From: Ceratopteris richardii
Taxonomy: Eukaryota > Streptophyta > Polypodiopsida > Polypodiales > Pteridaceae
NCBI GenBank assembly: GCA_020310875.1
Contig: CM035433.1
Span: 105,924,758-105,988,757 of the forward strand
Direction of reading: 5' to 3'
Length of the DNA: 64,000 nucleotides
The notes beneath the pieces are model-generated. The model saw nothing but the letters and a program-made list of their open reading frames with translations, had not been told where the DNA came from and searched no databases. Positions 10,482 through 20,980 of this stretch are shown here, one piece after another; position 1 is the first letter of the stretch, and each line of letters starts with the position of its first letter. The position numbers and the translations under genes are program-made.

Positions 10482-10554
10482 AATCCCCCGTGGGCATGAT
10501 GCGGTGAACAAGGAGCTGGCACTCATGTATAAGGAAGTGCCAAGCTATGTGGAA

Positions 10555-11868
10555 TCAATCCACAAAGGGAAGTAAGCCTAAAACTTTGCGAAAAGCTTCA
10601 AAATTCTCCCTCAGCAGAGCCTTCGTGAAAAGGTCTGATATGTTTTCTTGCATGGGCACATATGCCAAGCTGATCTCTCCAGTAGAGAACCTCTCCTTGA
10701 CATAATGATAATGCACCTCAATGTGCTTAGTGCGAGCATGGAATACATGGTTCCTTGCAACTGCCAATGTGCCCTGACCGTTAGTGAAGATGGTGGTGGC
10801 AGAAGGCTAACCAACACCCAAATCAACCATAAGGCGTCTGAGCCACACACGCTCAACAATCACTGTGAAAGCTTCCCTATACTCAGCCTCACCATTGAAA
10901 GTGGCCACAATAGGCTACTTCTTGCTCAACCAAGATATACATGAGCTACCAAGCATGAAGCAAAAGCCACTAATGGACACACGAGTGTCATAGCAACCAG
11001 CCCCATCAGAGTCCGAAAACAATCCAAGTAGCCGGGTACCACTCAAGTAGCGAAAGATGTGCTTAAGTGCCCACGAATGCTTAAGACCTGGGCAATGCAT
11101 AAACATGCTCATTTGTGAGATAGAAAACAGAATATCTAGCCAAGTAATGCATAAGTAAATCAAGCATCCAACAACTTGCTAATAGAGAACAACATCAAAT
11201 GCATCTCCAACATCATGAAGACTCAATCGTGAACCTCTCTCCATAGGAGTGACAATAAGTTTGCAGTCTTCAAGGCCAGAATGCTACAACAATGTGTCAA
11301 TATATTTCCTTCCACACAAAGTTATTCTAGCATCAACTTGCATAAAATGAATGCCCAAATAATGATGCAAATGCCCCAAATCAGACATCTCAAATGAGGC
11401 ATGCAAATCAGCCTTAAAATCAACAATATGCTTCTTATGAGGACCCGTGAGAAGCATGTCATCAACATAAACAACAATGATCAGAAGCACATCATTTTCT
11501 CACTTAACATATAAGGTTCTCTTAGTTGGACTATTCTCAAAACCATGTGCAATCAAATAGGCGTGTATCTTTTCAGACCAAGCACGTGGTGCTTGCTTCA
11601 AGCCATATAATGCCTTTTTTAACCTACACAATTGGTTCTCATGCCCTTTTTGCACTAAGCCATGGGACTGAAAAACATACACTTCTTCATGCAAATCACC
11701 ATTTAGAAATGTATTTTTAATGTCCAACTGATGTACATTCCAACCATGATGAGTTGCAAGTGCACAGATGCTATGAAAAGTAGTCATTCGGCATGTAGGT
11801 GCAAAGGTCTCATCAAAATCAATGCCTCTTTCCTGAGCATAATGCTTTGCAACAAGCCTAGCCTTATG
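10555..11868 (-). pseudogene. copia reverse transcriptase and RNase H remnant (copy A)
   Basis: Read on the minus strand: reverse transcriptase pieces (HQLDIKNTFLNGDLHEEVYVF, then YVDDMLLTGP at about 11470) and RNase H with FMHCPGLKHSW, CYDTRVSISGF, SWLSKK and ARTKHIEVHYHYV. Several stops and frame changes separate the segments. Similarity to copy D stops abruptly at about 11868, inside the N-terminal reverse transcriptase region. The frame ends at LLPFVD near 10555, just before the 3' LTR. Confidence 0.85.
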
Positions 11869-12527
11869 TTAAAAGTCAAGCTTCAAGATACAAATTCGTG
11901 GAGAATCTTTTATGGACATGTAGAGCAATCAAAGGAAGCCAAAAACCACAAGATTCCATCAAGAAAAGTCACTCAACCACTCCCCAAGTCATCTCAACTA
12001 AGTCCTACAAGTTAGGAGGCTAATTTGGAAAGGTAGTTCCTAGATTTTAGGGGCACACTTCTCACTATAAAAGGAGCAGGTATCCCGAATTCTTTTGGGC
12101 CATCTTCTTGGAGTTTTAGCTCATGTAAAGTGAGCAGTAAGTGTTGGAATTGTGATAAGCAAGCCCCTTGCTTTCTTGTTTGTTTTCTTTTAGTAGGCAT
12201 ATCTATGTGTGTGCGCAGGCAATGTTGCAACTCTCTAGCCCTGAGTTGTTAGCGTTGGTTCTCCCTCATATTGTATTCATTTGATGTAATTCTTGTCTCA
12301 TTGGATAGCTATTAGAGTCTACTTTATGCTCACAGATGCTCTAGAGCATTCTTAGAGTAGTCTCGGAGCAACATTCATTTTAGTGAAGTTGTGTGATTGA
12401 TATCTCTCTCTGTGTGTAGGCTCCGTTGGAAATATTTTGCTCTCTGTTGTAAGGGTTGGTTCTCCTTCTGTATTTATCCATTTGCTATGATTTTGGTGTC
12501 GTTGGGTACCTTTTCTTTCAGAACTCT
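11869..12527. other. foreign insert inside copia copy A, promoter-like
   Basis: About 660 bases with no match to the other copies. It contains a good TATA box (TATAAAAGG at 12066-12074) and two related segments (GTTGGTTCTCCYTC followed by TATTYATTTG) near 12253 and 12453, suggesting an internal duplication. It may be a solo LTR of another element in plus orientation. Its exact ends and a target duplication are not clear. Confidence 0.45.
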
Positions 12528-12788
12528 ATGCAACAAAAATACATTTCACTGCTTTATCACCCAATTTCCTACGTTGTTGTTTATGCACTAATGCATATGT
12601 CAGACAACCAAAAATGCATTGCGATAGTGTGTTCGGAGGCCAAAACGACCTCACATTGTGTTTTCGGCACCATAGAGCGAAGATGTTTTTATCTCCTAAT
12701 CACCCTGAGTATGCTCACCAAATTTCATGCGATTCTGGGACTGTGACTGGAGGGGTGTCAACAACTCCCTAAATGAAGTGACGACCTA
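12528..12788 (-). other. leader and connection fragment of copia copy A
   Basis: On the minus strand this holds the family leader after the primer site (TTTGGTGAGCATACT, then GTGATTAGGAG), also seen in copies B and E. It joins directly to the integrase C-terminal region (GTTGTCTGACATATGCATTAG). Gag, protease and the integrase core are missing at this junction, near 12605. Confidence 0.65.
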
Positions 12789-12800
12789 CTCTGATACCAA
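12789..12800 (-). other. primer-binding site, initiator tRNA-Met type (copy A)
   Basis: The minus strand reads TTGGTATCAGAG, the usual copia primer site, seven bases inside the 5' LTR. Confidence 0.8.
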
Positions 12801-12807
12801 TTATTAC

Positions 12808-13032
12808 AGTTGGAGGTCTGCAGAAGCACACGAACAACACAAGGAAGAAGAAGAAGCTTGGATCACAACACACAATACTGAATGTATTACCACTAGAATG
12901 TACAAAGATAAGTAACCTGTTAGGGCAATATGTGTATATATAAGCCGAGGGAAAAGAACCTCCTAAAGAGGAAAAAAGTTGCCCCAACAATCCTAGTGTG
13001 TTCACACTCATCACTAACTAAGTATATCAACA
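12808..13032 (-). repeat. 5' LTR of copia copy A
   Basis: Minus-strand LTR of 225 bases from TGTTGATATAC (13032) to the CTCCAACT end at 12808, where one terminal base differs from the family CTCCAACA. A TATA-like stretch GCTTATATATACAC lies mid-LTR. AATTT follows immediately. Confidence 0.85.
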
Positions 13033-13339
13033 AATTTTATGATTGACTTTGTTTCATACAAGTACTCAATAAATGTCTATTTGCAAGAAGCCATTGAGGC
13101 TCATAGATTTGTGGTAAGGAGTGGTGGTGATCGGGTTTCCCATTGTGGTGGGTCATCCTCGAAACATTACATTGGGAAATTTACAGCGGAAGATATTGTC
13201 ATTGTCTAAAAGGAGTATTCGGCTTGAGCACACTTCATGAATTGGTGTCAGAAGGTCTTGGGTAAATATTTGTGCCTATCTACAATAATGCTTTGGACCA
13301 ACTATGACATTATGTTTATCAATTATTTTGCCCTTATGT

Positions 13340-13756
13340 TGTATAACTACATGGCTCTAAGGGATAGAACCCTTGGATTTCTAGGTGTGAAACCCTTGAG
13401 ATTTATTGTTTATTTATCCATATTTGAAGGGTCTTGAACCTTAGGCTTAATTCTCTAAGGTTGAGTACATTAGGCTTGATTGGAAGCTTCTCCTAGCCGC
13501 TTGATTCATACATGAAATCTTGGTGGGTTATCTTTTAGAAGGCATGTGATTTCATGTGTTTTTCTAAGCTTGAAAATCATGCGATCACCTTTGGCACCCA
13601 TGTGATTAAAGGTACACGTCCCCATGTGGTTTAGTTACCCCCTTGGTCTTGGAGCTATATATTGGAGGGGTTGATTGGGTGGAGAGGTGCATCTCTCTGT
13701 GATGTGGTCTTACTAGTTAGTTTTCTTAGTTGATTTAGCTTTTACTTATACTACAC
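13340..13756 (+). repeat. probable LTR of a second LTR family
   Basis: This segment shares ordered blocks with 33290-33720 (ACCCTTG, ACCTTAGGCTT, AGAAGCTTCTCC, TACATGAA, TCATGTGA). It contains a TATA motif (GAGCTATATATTGG, near 13655) and ends directly before a tRNA-Met type primer site. The left end cannot be placed exactly. Confidence 0.5.
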
Positions 13757-13768
13757 TGGTATTAGAGC
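13757..13768 (+). other. primer-binding site, initiator tRNA-Met type
   Basis: TGGTATTAGAGC directly after the putative LTR end CTACAC. One base differs from the usual TGGTATCAGAGC, as in copia copy B. Confidence 0.6.
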
Positions 13769-13904
13769 TAGGATAATTCTTCAAGGCTCTTCCTTTAAGC
13801 TTAAGTCTTTGTGCGTACGTGAGCTTCTTATGATTTAAGGAGAAATTAAAAAAAACCACGTGACCTCCCCTTGGAAAGATTAAGCAGGATTCGGGTGGCT
13901 TAAG

Positions 13905-14024
13905 ATGCCTCAACAATGGCCACACAACAATCGAGGTATGAATGGATGGGAGGAGGCACTCATGGAGCTCCTCTCTATCACTCAAATGTTTGTTAAGTGT
14001 AACTTCTTGATATATTTTTAGTTA
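13905..14024 (+). pseudogene. possible start of a retroelement gag, truncated
   Basis: ATG at 13905 opens a 39-codon frame beginning MPQQWPHNNRGMNGWEEALMEL, placed about 135 bases after a primer-binding site, where a gag start would be expected. It ends at a TAG and nothing recognisable follows. Weak evidence, position only. Confidence 0.3.
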
Positions 14025-16225
14025 TATTAAGAAGTTTATGATTTCATATATGGGATATATATGAGCTTCGCACATGAAATAAGAGTAGCTTGGGATATAG
14101 AGGCATCTATTTCTAGTCTTTTGCCTCTGAAATGGCACCCAAGACTACATAAGTAGCCCAATGAAGAGGCCATGTGACACTCGGTAAGAAGAGCAAGTGC
14201 CCATGGGGTTGTTGTGAGCTCCCTAATCTTGAATTATCTATTGGAGTACATCTCCTAGGTTCTTCTTATAGAATCTTGCTTGTCCCATTATTCCTAATAT
14301 GGGATAAATCCCTTGACAATGAAGACACACTGTTTTGCATGTGCATAACCTCATTATTTGATTTTATATATATATATATATATAAAGAATGGCCACCGAA
14401 CTACAATCCATGTGATAATGAGAGGAGGAGAGACTTACTCTCTTCCACTCATGTTGAGTAAAATCAATGAAACCCACTTCATGAATGCCTCTCATGGCAT
14501 TGATACATGACTTATGAGATCAATTCCTCCCTCTTTAGAACCTTTTTCACGATATTCTTTGCATTTCTCTACATGAGAGAGAACTTGAGAGCAAATCTAT
14601 GCCCTTCTCCTTTATACACAAATGAACCTTAGAGTTTGAAAGCTTATTATGTTCTAGGGATCAGCCCTTGATCTCTTCTTAAATGTCTGTCAACTTGAAC
14701 GTGGAAGGTCCTTTTATGTCACATAAAAGAAGACGATATCTCCCATCATGAAGCAAATGAAGAAAACGTTCTCTTCATTCCTCACTTGGAGCAAGACAAA
14801 GAAACATGGAAGAAGAGCATGCATAGAAGTAAATGGTCTTCATCAAACATACTCAAGGAACTCTTTTATTATTGCCTCATTCATTCTTTGCCTATTTTAT
14901 TTCTCTATTTTAGAACTGAATGTATATAGTAACATGTCAGGTAGTTAGAAGACTTGAAAAAGCCATGAAAGGTGGACATCCATTCAATAAGCTATGGAGC
15001 ATCATAAGGAAAGGCTAAAGGCATGGAAATAAAAAAGAGCAAGGTTTTAATGAAAGTTAAGTATCCTTTCAATCATGCTCTTTCTTAATTTGAATGACAT
15101 GCATGATTTATTTGAGGACATATGAAGTCAACAATCATGTAATTCAATTTCTTATGCACAAAGACTATCACAATGCATGAAAGGATTGATAAGTTATAAG
15201 TTATATGCAGAGATCTATCATGCATAAAGGACCATTTTATGTAGAACACTAGCACATGCATTAATTTATTTGCAAATTTCCTATTCCAAGAGTAGTGGAA
15301 GCATGTGCATGGCTATGGATAAAAGATTGCACCCTTTAACATGCATGCATCGATGCATGATTTCAAAGGTAGGTACACCTATTGGGAACATAAGTACGCA
15401 TCAAAATGCCCAAGAAGAACATCAACAATGGAAGAGCCAAAATGGCCCAAGCCTATATCATTACAATGGAATTACTCTAGCTAACCAAGGGATGGATGAA
15501 GCTTAATTTCCAAATGATTATTCACAACCCTTGCAAACTATAGAACATGCAATGCATGTCACCATAGACATTAATTTGGAAGTGGATGCATAGATTCAGG
15601 TGGCCTATTTTTGCTTGGGCACATACATAATTGGTTATGGAAGTAAGTTGTGCTATGCATCAAGTTCATATGGTTTTGGAAAAGAAAGATTGAGTGTGCC
15701 TAATTATTGTCATGGTTAGGAGGAATACATTTGATGCATTGTTGCAAACTTCATATACAAGGTTGCATGGAGATTTTGCACCATTGTTTGAACGGAAAAA
15801 GTCCCTATTTGGGACTTTTTTGCATGTCTTAAGGAGGGCTTTGGTTTTTGAACCTTATGCATGCTACATCTCTTCCAATGAATGGGAATTTTGCATGCTT
15901 TAAGGAGGGGTTTGGTTTCTGAACCTTATGCATGATTTGAATGTCATCTTGGCTTATATTATGAATTCCTACGAATCAAATTTATACGCATGGTTTTTTA
16001 GTTAAGAAGTAGATTAAGTTCATGAAGTTAAGATTAAATAGAACTTAAAATCCAAAGGCTCTAGGAATAATGGTTGAGGAGGCCAATCAGGCATAGTAAA
16101 CCATTTGGTTCTTTTATTTTTGGCTTATTAATTTATAATCATGGCATGCTTGATCAGCAAGGCCAAGGACTTAAGTAATAACCCAATATTTTATCTTCTT
16201 AAAACCATGATGCAATGGTAGTAGT
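14025..16225. other. non-coding stretch with a TGCATG/CATGCA-rich core
   Basis: No gene recognised. Between about 14810 and 15935 the six-base words CATGCA and TGCATG occur repeatedly, about fifteen times by eye, including the run ACATGCATGCATCGATGCATG near 15340. A short (TA)n tract lies at about 14367-14383. Confidence 0.5.
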
Positions 16226-16459
16226 TGTTGATATATTTTGGTAGTGATGTGTATGAACCCACTTAGGACCATTGGGGCACTTTTTTCCCTCTTTAGGAGT
16301 GTTTTCTTCCTAGCTTGTATATATGCCTATAACCCTAATGGGTCACTTATCTTTGTACATTTCACTTGGTAATACATTCAGTATTGTGTGTCTCCTAGCT
16401 TCTTCTTCTTCTTCTTCCATGTGTTGTGCACATGCTTCCATAGACCTCAAACTCCAACA
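16226..16459 (+). repeat. 5' LTR of copia copy B
   Basis: 234 bases, TGTTGATATATTTTGG to CTCCAACA. The LTR-internal TATA region reads CTTGTATATATGCC, followed by a CTTCTTCTTCTTC tract near the end. Confidence 0.9.
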
Positions 16460-16461
16460 AT

Positions 16462-16473
16462 TGGTATTAGAGC
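16462..16473 (+). other. primer-binding site of copy B
   Basis: TGGTATTAGAGC, initiator tRNA-Met type with one changed base, two bases after the LTR. Confidence 0.8.
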
Positions 16474-16788
16474 AGGTCATCGCTTCATTGAAGGTGTCAC
16501 CGCTCCAATCACAGTCTCAGAATCATACAAAAATTGGTGAGCATACTGAAGGTGATTAGGAGTTCAAAACAACTTCACTATGTGGGATCAAAATTCAGGT
16601 GTCTAAACACACTATGTAGTGCCTATGCAAGCAATTTCATCCTTTTGTGACAAACATATATATATGTTTTGGTTTGCCAACATAATCATGTCAAAGTCTC
16701 CTATAGGTTAAGCAGAGCTTGATAGGATAGTTCTTTTTAACTTTTTAAAATACATTCATTTTTTTGCATCAGGGTATTTAGTCAGTGG

Positions 16789-19420
16789 CCATGGTTGAAA
16801 GCAATGATGTATTCCATATGTTGGCTATTGAGGACAAGTTGGATGGTACTAATTACCCATTATGGGCATATATGATGTGTCATGTATTGGTAACAAAAGG
16901 ATTTTGGAATATTGTGCAAGGTATTGAAAAACACCCTTCTATAGCTGCAAATATTATTTTTAAAGGTGATGTAGATGGCGTTAAAGATGATGATCTTCAA
17001 GGTTTTGCTCATCTTGCTCCACCTATTATAGAGAGACTTTGTTGGGATGGCAAAAATGCTTAGACACATGCATTGATAGCTTTTCTATCAAACATGCCAT
17101 TGTTCCTCACATTCTCTCTTGCAAAATAGTAAAGGATGCTTGGGATACACTTACCACTTAATACCAAGCAAGAAATGAAGATCGTGTTACTTACCCCCAA
17201 AAATAGTTGGAGAGTGAGCATGTGAATGAAGGAGATTCTATGGAAAGTTTTTTGACAAAGATAAACGATTTCACAAGCAATTGATTTTTCTTGATGAAGT
17301 TTTTCAGATAGTTCACTTGTGCAGACTATTCTTAATGGTCTTCTCAATTCATATAATAGTTTTTCTTCTACTCTTCGATTGATGATGAAAGATAATCCAA
17401 ATGCTTTAACATGTGAGGATTTAGTCTCCGTTTTATCACAAGAAGATAAATCTAGGAAGAAGAGGTCCATTATGCATGTTGTAGATCAAGTTTTCTTACC
17501 TAGTTAGAAGGGCAAAGCAAATCCAGCTCATCTACTAGTAAGAAAAAAATTGTTAGTGCTCCACAGTCAAAGAAGGAAGACAAAGATGAGAAGAAAACAA
17601 AAAAGTAGAAACAATTTTGCAAATACTGTAAAGGAAATGATCATGTCATAAAGAGTTGTCCAAAACTGATTGCAAAAGAGATAAATAAGAAAGAGACTAG
17701 AATGGTTGTTGGTGAGGCCTCTACACCTAGAATAGAGCCTTCTAATCTTGTGCAGAATGAAGAATAGGTGTTTACTACTATATGTAGCTATGACCCATCT
17801 CAGATGGTTGATATTTTGATAGTAGGGCAATCAAACATATTACCTTGTAGCACAATTTCTTTAGTTCACTTGAGCCTGCCTCTACATGGAATACTATCAC
17901 ATGTGCTAACAAGTCTTCTTATCCTATAATGGGAGTTCTTAAGATCATTCTAACTACCACTGATGGTAGTTCTTTCACATTGTTAATTTCTTTGTTTGTG
18001 TGAGTGATCAAGAAAACTCCGTTGCTAGTTTTAGCATTAGACAAGATCGGCTTGGTTGTCAAATTTGTTGATGATAGATGTATAGTTCATGATATATCAA
18101 ATGATGATGTTATTATTGCTTCTTGCATTTTATGTCATGGCCGTATAAGCTCATAGACTATGCAAAATTTATCAATGATTTAGCATGTGCAGTTCAAGAT
18201 TATCAAGCTATCTCAGATGCAAAGCTTTGGCATGCATGCTTTGCCATGCATGCTTTGGTCATTTGAATTTTGCTAGTTTGCTACATCTGTAGAAATCTAA
18301 AATGGTGTCCTCTCTACCCAAACTTGAGGCATCCTCTAAACTTGTTTGTGAAGGCTATATTTTGGGCAAAATGTAGCATTTGTCCTTCCCAACAAAGCAC
18401 TGCAACACTCCAAATGAGGCTTGGCATGGTTGCAAGAAATATCTTGCTCATCTACGTGTCTTTGGTTGTATGTCATATGCACAACGCATGAAATTGAATT
18501 ATAAAGCAGTAAAATGTATTTTTCTTTGTACAATGCTGGAAGCAAAGGCTATCTTCTATGTCATCCACAAGCAAAACACATTTTGGTTAGCCATGATGTT
18601 GTTTTTGTAGAAGGTGAAATTCATCCATTACTTTCATGTACTAAGGAGACATCACTTAGCTCCAAAGATGTGGATAACACTTTGTTGCCTCTTTTACAGG
18701 TGGACAATCAAATGCTGGTCCAAATGAGGAAATTTCTCAACCTTGACAGTTTCCACATGATGCAGATCATTCCATTTTTTTTGGAGATTTACACGATGCA
18801 CTTATTAGTGAGAGGGTTGATATAGAAGAGGCAAAAACTATCCCTAAATGGCTGGTCTAGACTTTGTGAGATAGCAAATTAGATGCACCTCTGTCATATC
18901 ATAGTCATTCAGGATCCCATAGTGCTTCTTTTGCATCAGAATACTATGCAATATCTGCCTCTAGTTTTTGTGATGAGAATGAGCTTGTTTGTTTTGATCA
19001 AGCACAAAATCTAAAAAATTGGATGGCTACTATGCAATCAAAATATGATTCTCTTATGAAAAATGGTACATCGTCTTTATGTGATATACCTCCAAGCAAA
19101 AAGGCCATTGATAGTTAATAGGTATACAAGTTGAAATGTAAGCATAATGGAATAGTTGACATTTATAAGGCTAGGCTTGTTGCAAAAGGTTATGATCAAG
19201 AGAAAGGAATTAATTTTGATGAGACCTTTGTACCCACATTAAAAATAACCACTATTCGTAGCATTTCTGCACTTGCAGCTCATCATGGTTGGAATGTACA
19301 TCAGTTGGACATATGTGCCCACATAGGATAATATTGTAGATCTTTTCACAAAGGCTCTACCTCGAGAGAAGTTTGAAGCTTTTTGCAAAGTTGTATGCTT
19401 ACTTCGGTTTGTGGATTGAT
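16789..19420 (+). pseudogene. copia gag-pol remnant of copy B
   Basis: Gag begins MVESNDVFHMLAIEDKLDGTNYP at 16789, with the KLDGTNYPLW motif of copia gag N-termini, and breaks at 17061. Later pieces include a gag segment near 17319-17507, a CCHC knuckle (CKYCKGNDHVIKSC, about 17617-17659), protease-region and pre-integrase sequence to about 18290, and the integrase C-terminal region (HLRVFGCMSYAQ near 18450). After a connection region, early reverse transcriptase (KARLVAKGYDQEKGINFDETF, 19131-19310) follows. At about 19311 the sequence jumps to the final RNase H codons (FTKALPREKFEAF). Many stops; not functional. Confidence 0.85.
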
Positions 19421-19497
19421 CTCTTTCCACATAGCTTGGACCTTTCTTATACATGAGTGTGAGTTCCTTGTTCACCACATCAATCTCAAGGGGGCTT

Positions 19498-19734
19498 TGT
19501 TGATATAGTTTGGTAATGATGTGTGTGAACACACTTTGGACGACTAGGGCACTTTTTTCCCCTCTTTAGGAAGTTTTTCCCCCGACTTGTATATATGCCT
19601 ATAACCCTAATGGGTCACTTATCTTTTTATATTTCACTTGGTAATACATTCAATATCGTGTGTTGTGCTCCTAGCTTCTTCTTCTTCTTCCTTGTGTTGT
19701 TTTTTCTTGCTTCTGTAGACCTCAAACTCTATCG
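19498..19734 (+). repeat. 3' LTR of copia copy B
   Basis: Starts TGTTGATATAGTTTGG after a polypurine run (CAAGGGGGCTT). The terminal bases have drifted (CTCTATCG instead of CTCCAACA), but the following GTAGT matches the left flank. Confidence 0.82.
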
Positions 19735-19739
19735 GTAGT

Positions 19740-20980
19740 TTAGAAGCTCTAGAAGAGAACAAGTGTTTGAAAAAATCATATAGGTTAAGATTCTTTCAAT
19801 TTACTGCTAAATGGATATCATATTTTCCAAGTGTTAGTTCCTCCCTTCAAGGAAGTTCTTTAGTAGTGTGAATAAAGAACAAATTGGAGCTTTACATGGG
19901 TCATCCAACTAAAGAGAACATCTAAAATAGAGGTAACTAAAGGGGTTGAAGGATACCCAGAGTACCATTTACCCATGTCCTTGAAGTAAAGGACTAATTT
20001 CTAAAAGGAGACATTGCCATCTTTCCAAGATTATGGATTTGATAAGCAAATAAATTATTCTTTTAAGTTTCGATTCAACATTATATCTAGAAATAATATC
20101 TAATATAAACTAGCTCTATTATTAGGTGACATAAAAATGATCTTTTAGAGTACATCCAAACAAAGGAATCACTAAAAAGCCAATCCTTAAAATTAAGTCT
20201 TCTCAAGTTGAAATTACAACTAAGACTTGATAAGTTAAAATTTAATTGTGACATAAGAATTATATATGCTTTGCAATGGAAATAACACTTACAAGTCTAA
20301 GAAGTAATAGATCTCACTTGATTAGAATAAAAGAAGGGTTGATCCCAAGGTTAAATCTAAATTTACCTTCACTAAAGTGGAAGGGTAAACCGGATGGTAT
20401 GGGACGTATAGGCTCACACTACCACTGAAGTGGATTTGGTGGTATGGGACACCAAGTTTATGGGTATTCCAAGCTTGCGTTTTGGGACATTTGTTCAAAG
20501 AGCTTGGAGGAGAAAAAGTAAAAAGCTCTAAATAGTTCTTTTAACCAAGGGGAACAATAAAAGATTGCAAATGAACTCTTCAAAGTCTAATAAATCCTCA
20601 GGTGTTTTTCAAGAATAAAGACTCTTTAGTGTTATAAATTTAACAAGTCAAAGTATGTGAACCAAGGCTAAAGCCAATAGCCACATCATTTCACTTTTTG
20701 GTAAAGTCTACAACCATTTTTCCATGAGTTTTTCAGCTCAAGATTTCATCTAACTTGATGGAGAAAAGTGAGGGATTTCGGAGGCATGATTTTAATTCAC
20801 ATTGTACATCCAATTTGTAGCATTATATAAGCAAGCGATTGGAAGGATGTTTTGGCCATCCTCTAGCTTAATTTGGGCACTTTTAGCCTGGCATTGGGAG
20901 TGTATACCCTAGGTCTAAGCTAGCCCCTTTCTATTGAGATATTAAGCTCAACATGTGATGATCGACAACATCACATATAA
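19740..20980. other. non-coding stretch, nothing recognised
   Basis: AT-rich sequence without convincing coding potential. Near 20390-20460 the phrase GGTATGGGAC occurs twice in a short imperfect duplication. Confidence 0.4.

Larger units (their letters stand above)
10249..13032 (-). mobile_element. copia family-1 copy A, internally deleted, target duplication AATTT
   Basis: Minus-strand Ty1/copia element with both LTRs (3' LTR 10249-10481, 5' LTR 12808-13032), a primer-binding site, and the bases AATTT directly outside each end (10244-10248 and 13033-13037), which confirms a single insertion. The interior keeps a 5' leader and the C-terminal half of pol but lacks gag, protease and most of integrase, and it contains about 660 bases of foreign sequence. 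It cannot be autonomous. Confidence 0.88.
16226..19734 (+). mobile_element. copia family-1 copy B, decayed, target duplication GTAGT
   Basis: Plus-strand Ty1/copia copy with LTRs at 16226-16459 and 19498-19734. GTAGT flanks both sides (16221-16225 and 19735-19739). Gag, protease and integrase pieces are present but full of stops, and a deletion near 19311 joins early reverse transcriptase directly to the last bases of RNase H. Confidence 0.87.

Noticed and set aside
11526-12015. Plus-strand frames opposite the copia pol of copy A
   Set aside because: Shadow frames of the minus-strand reverse transcriptase.
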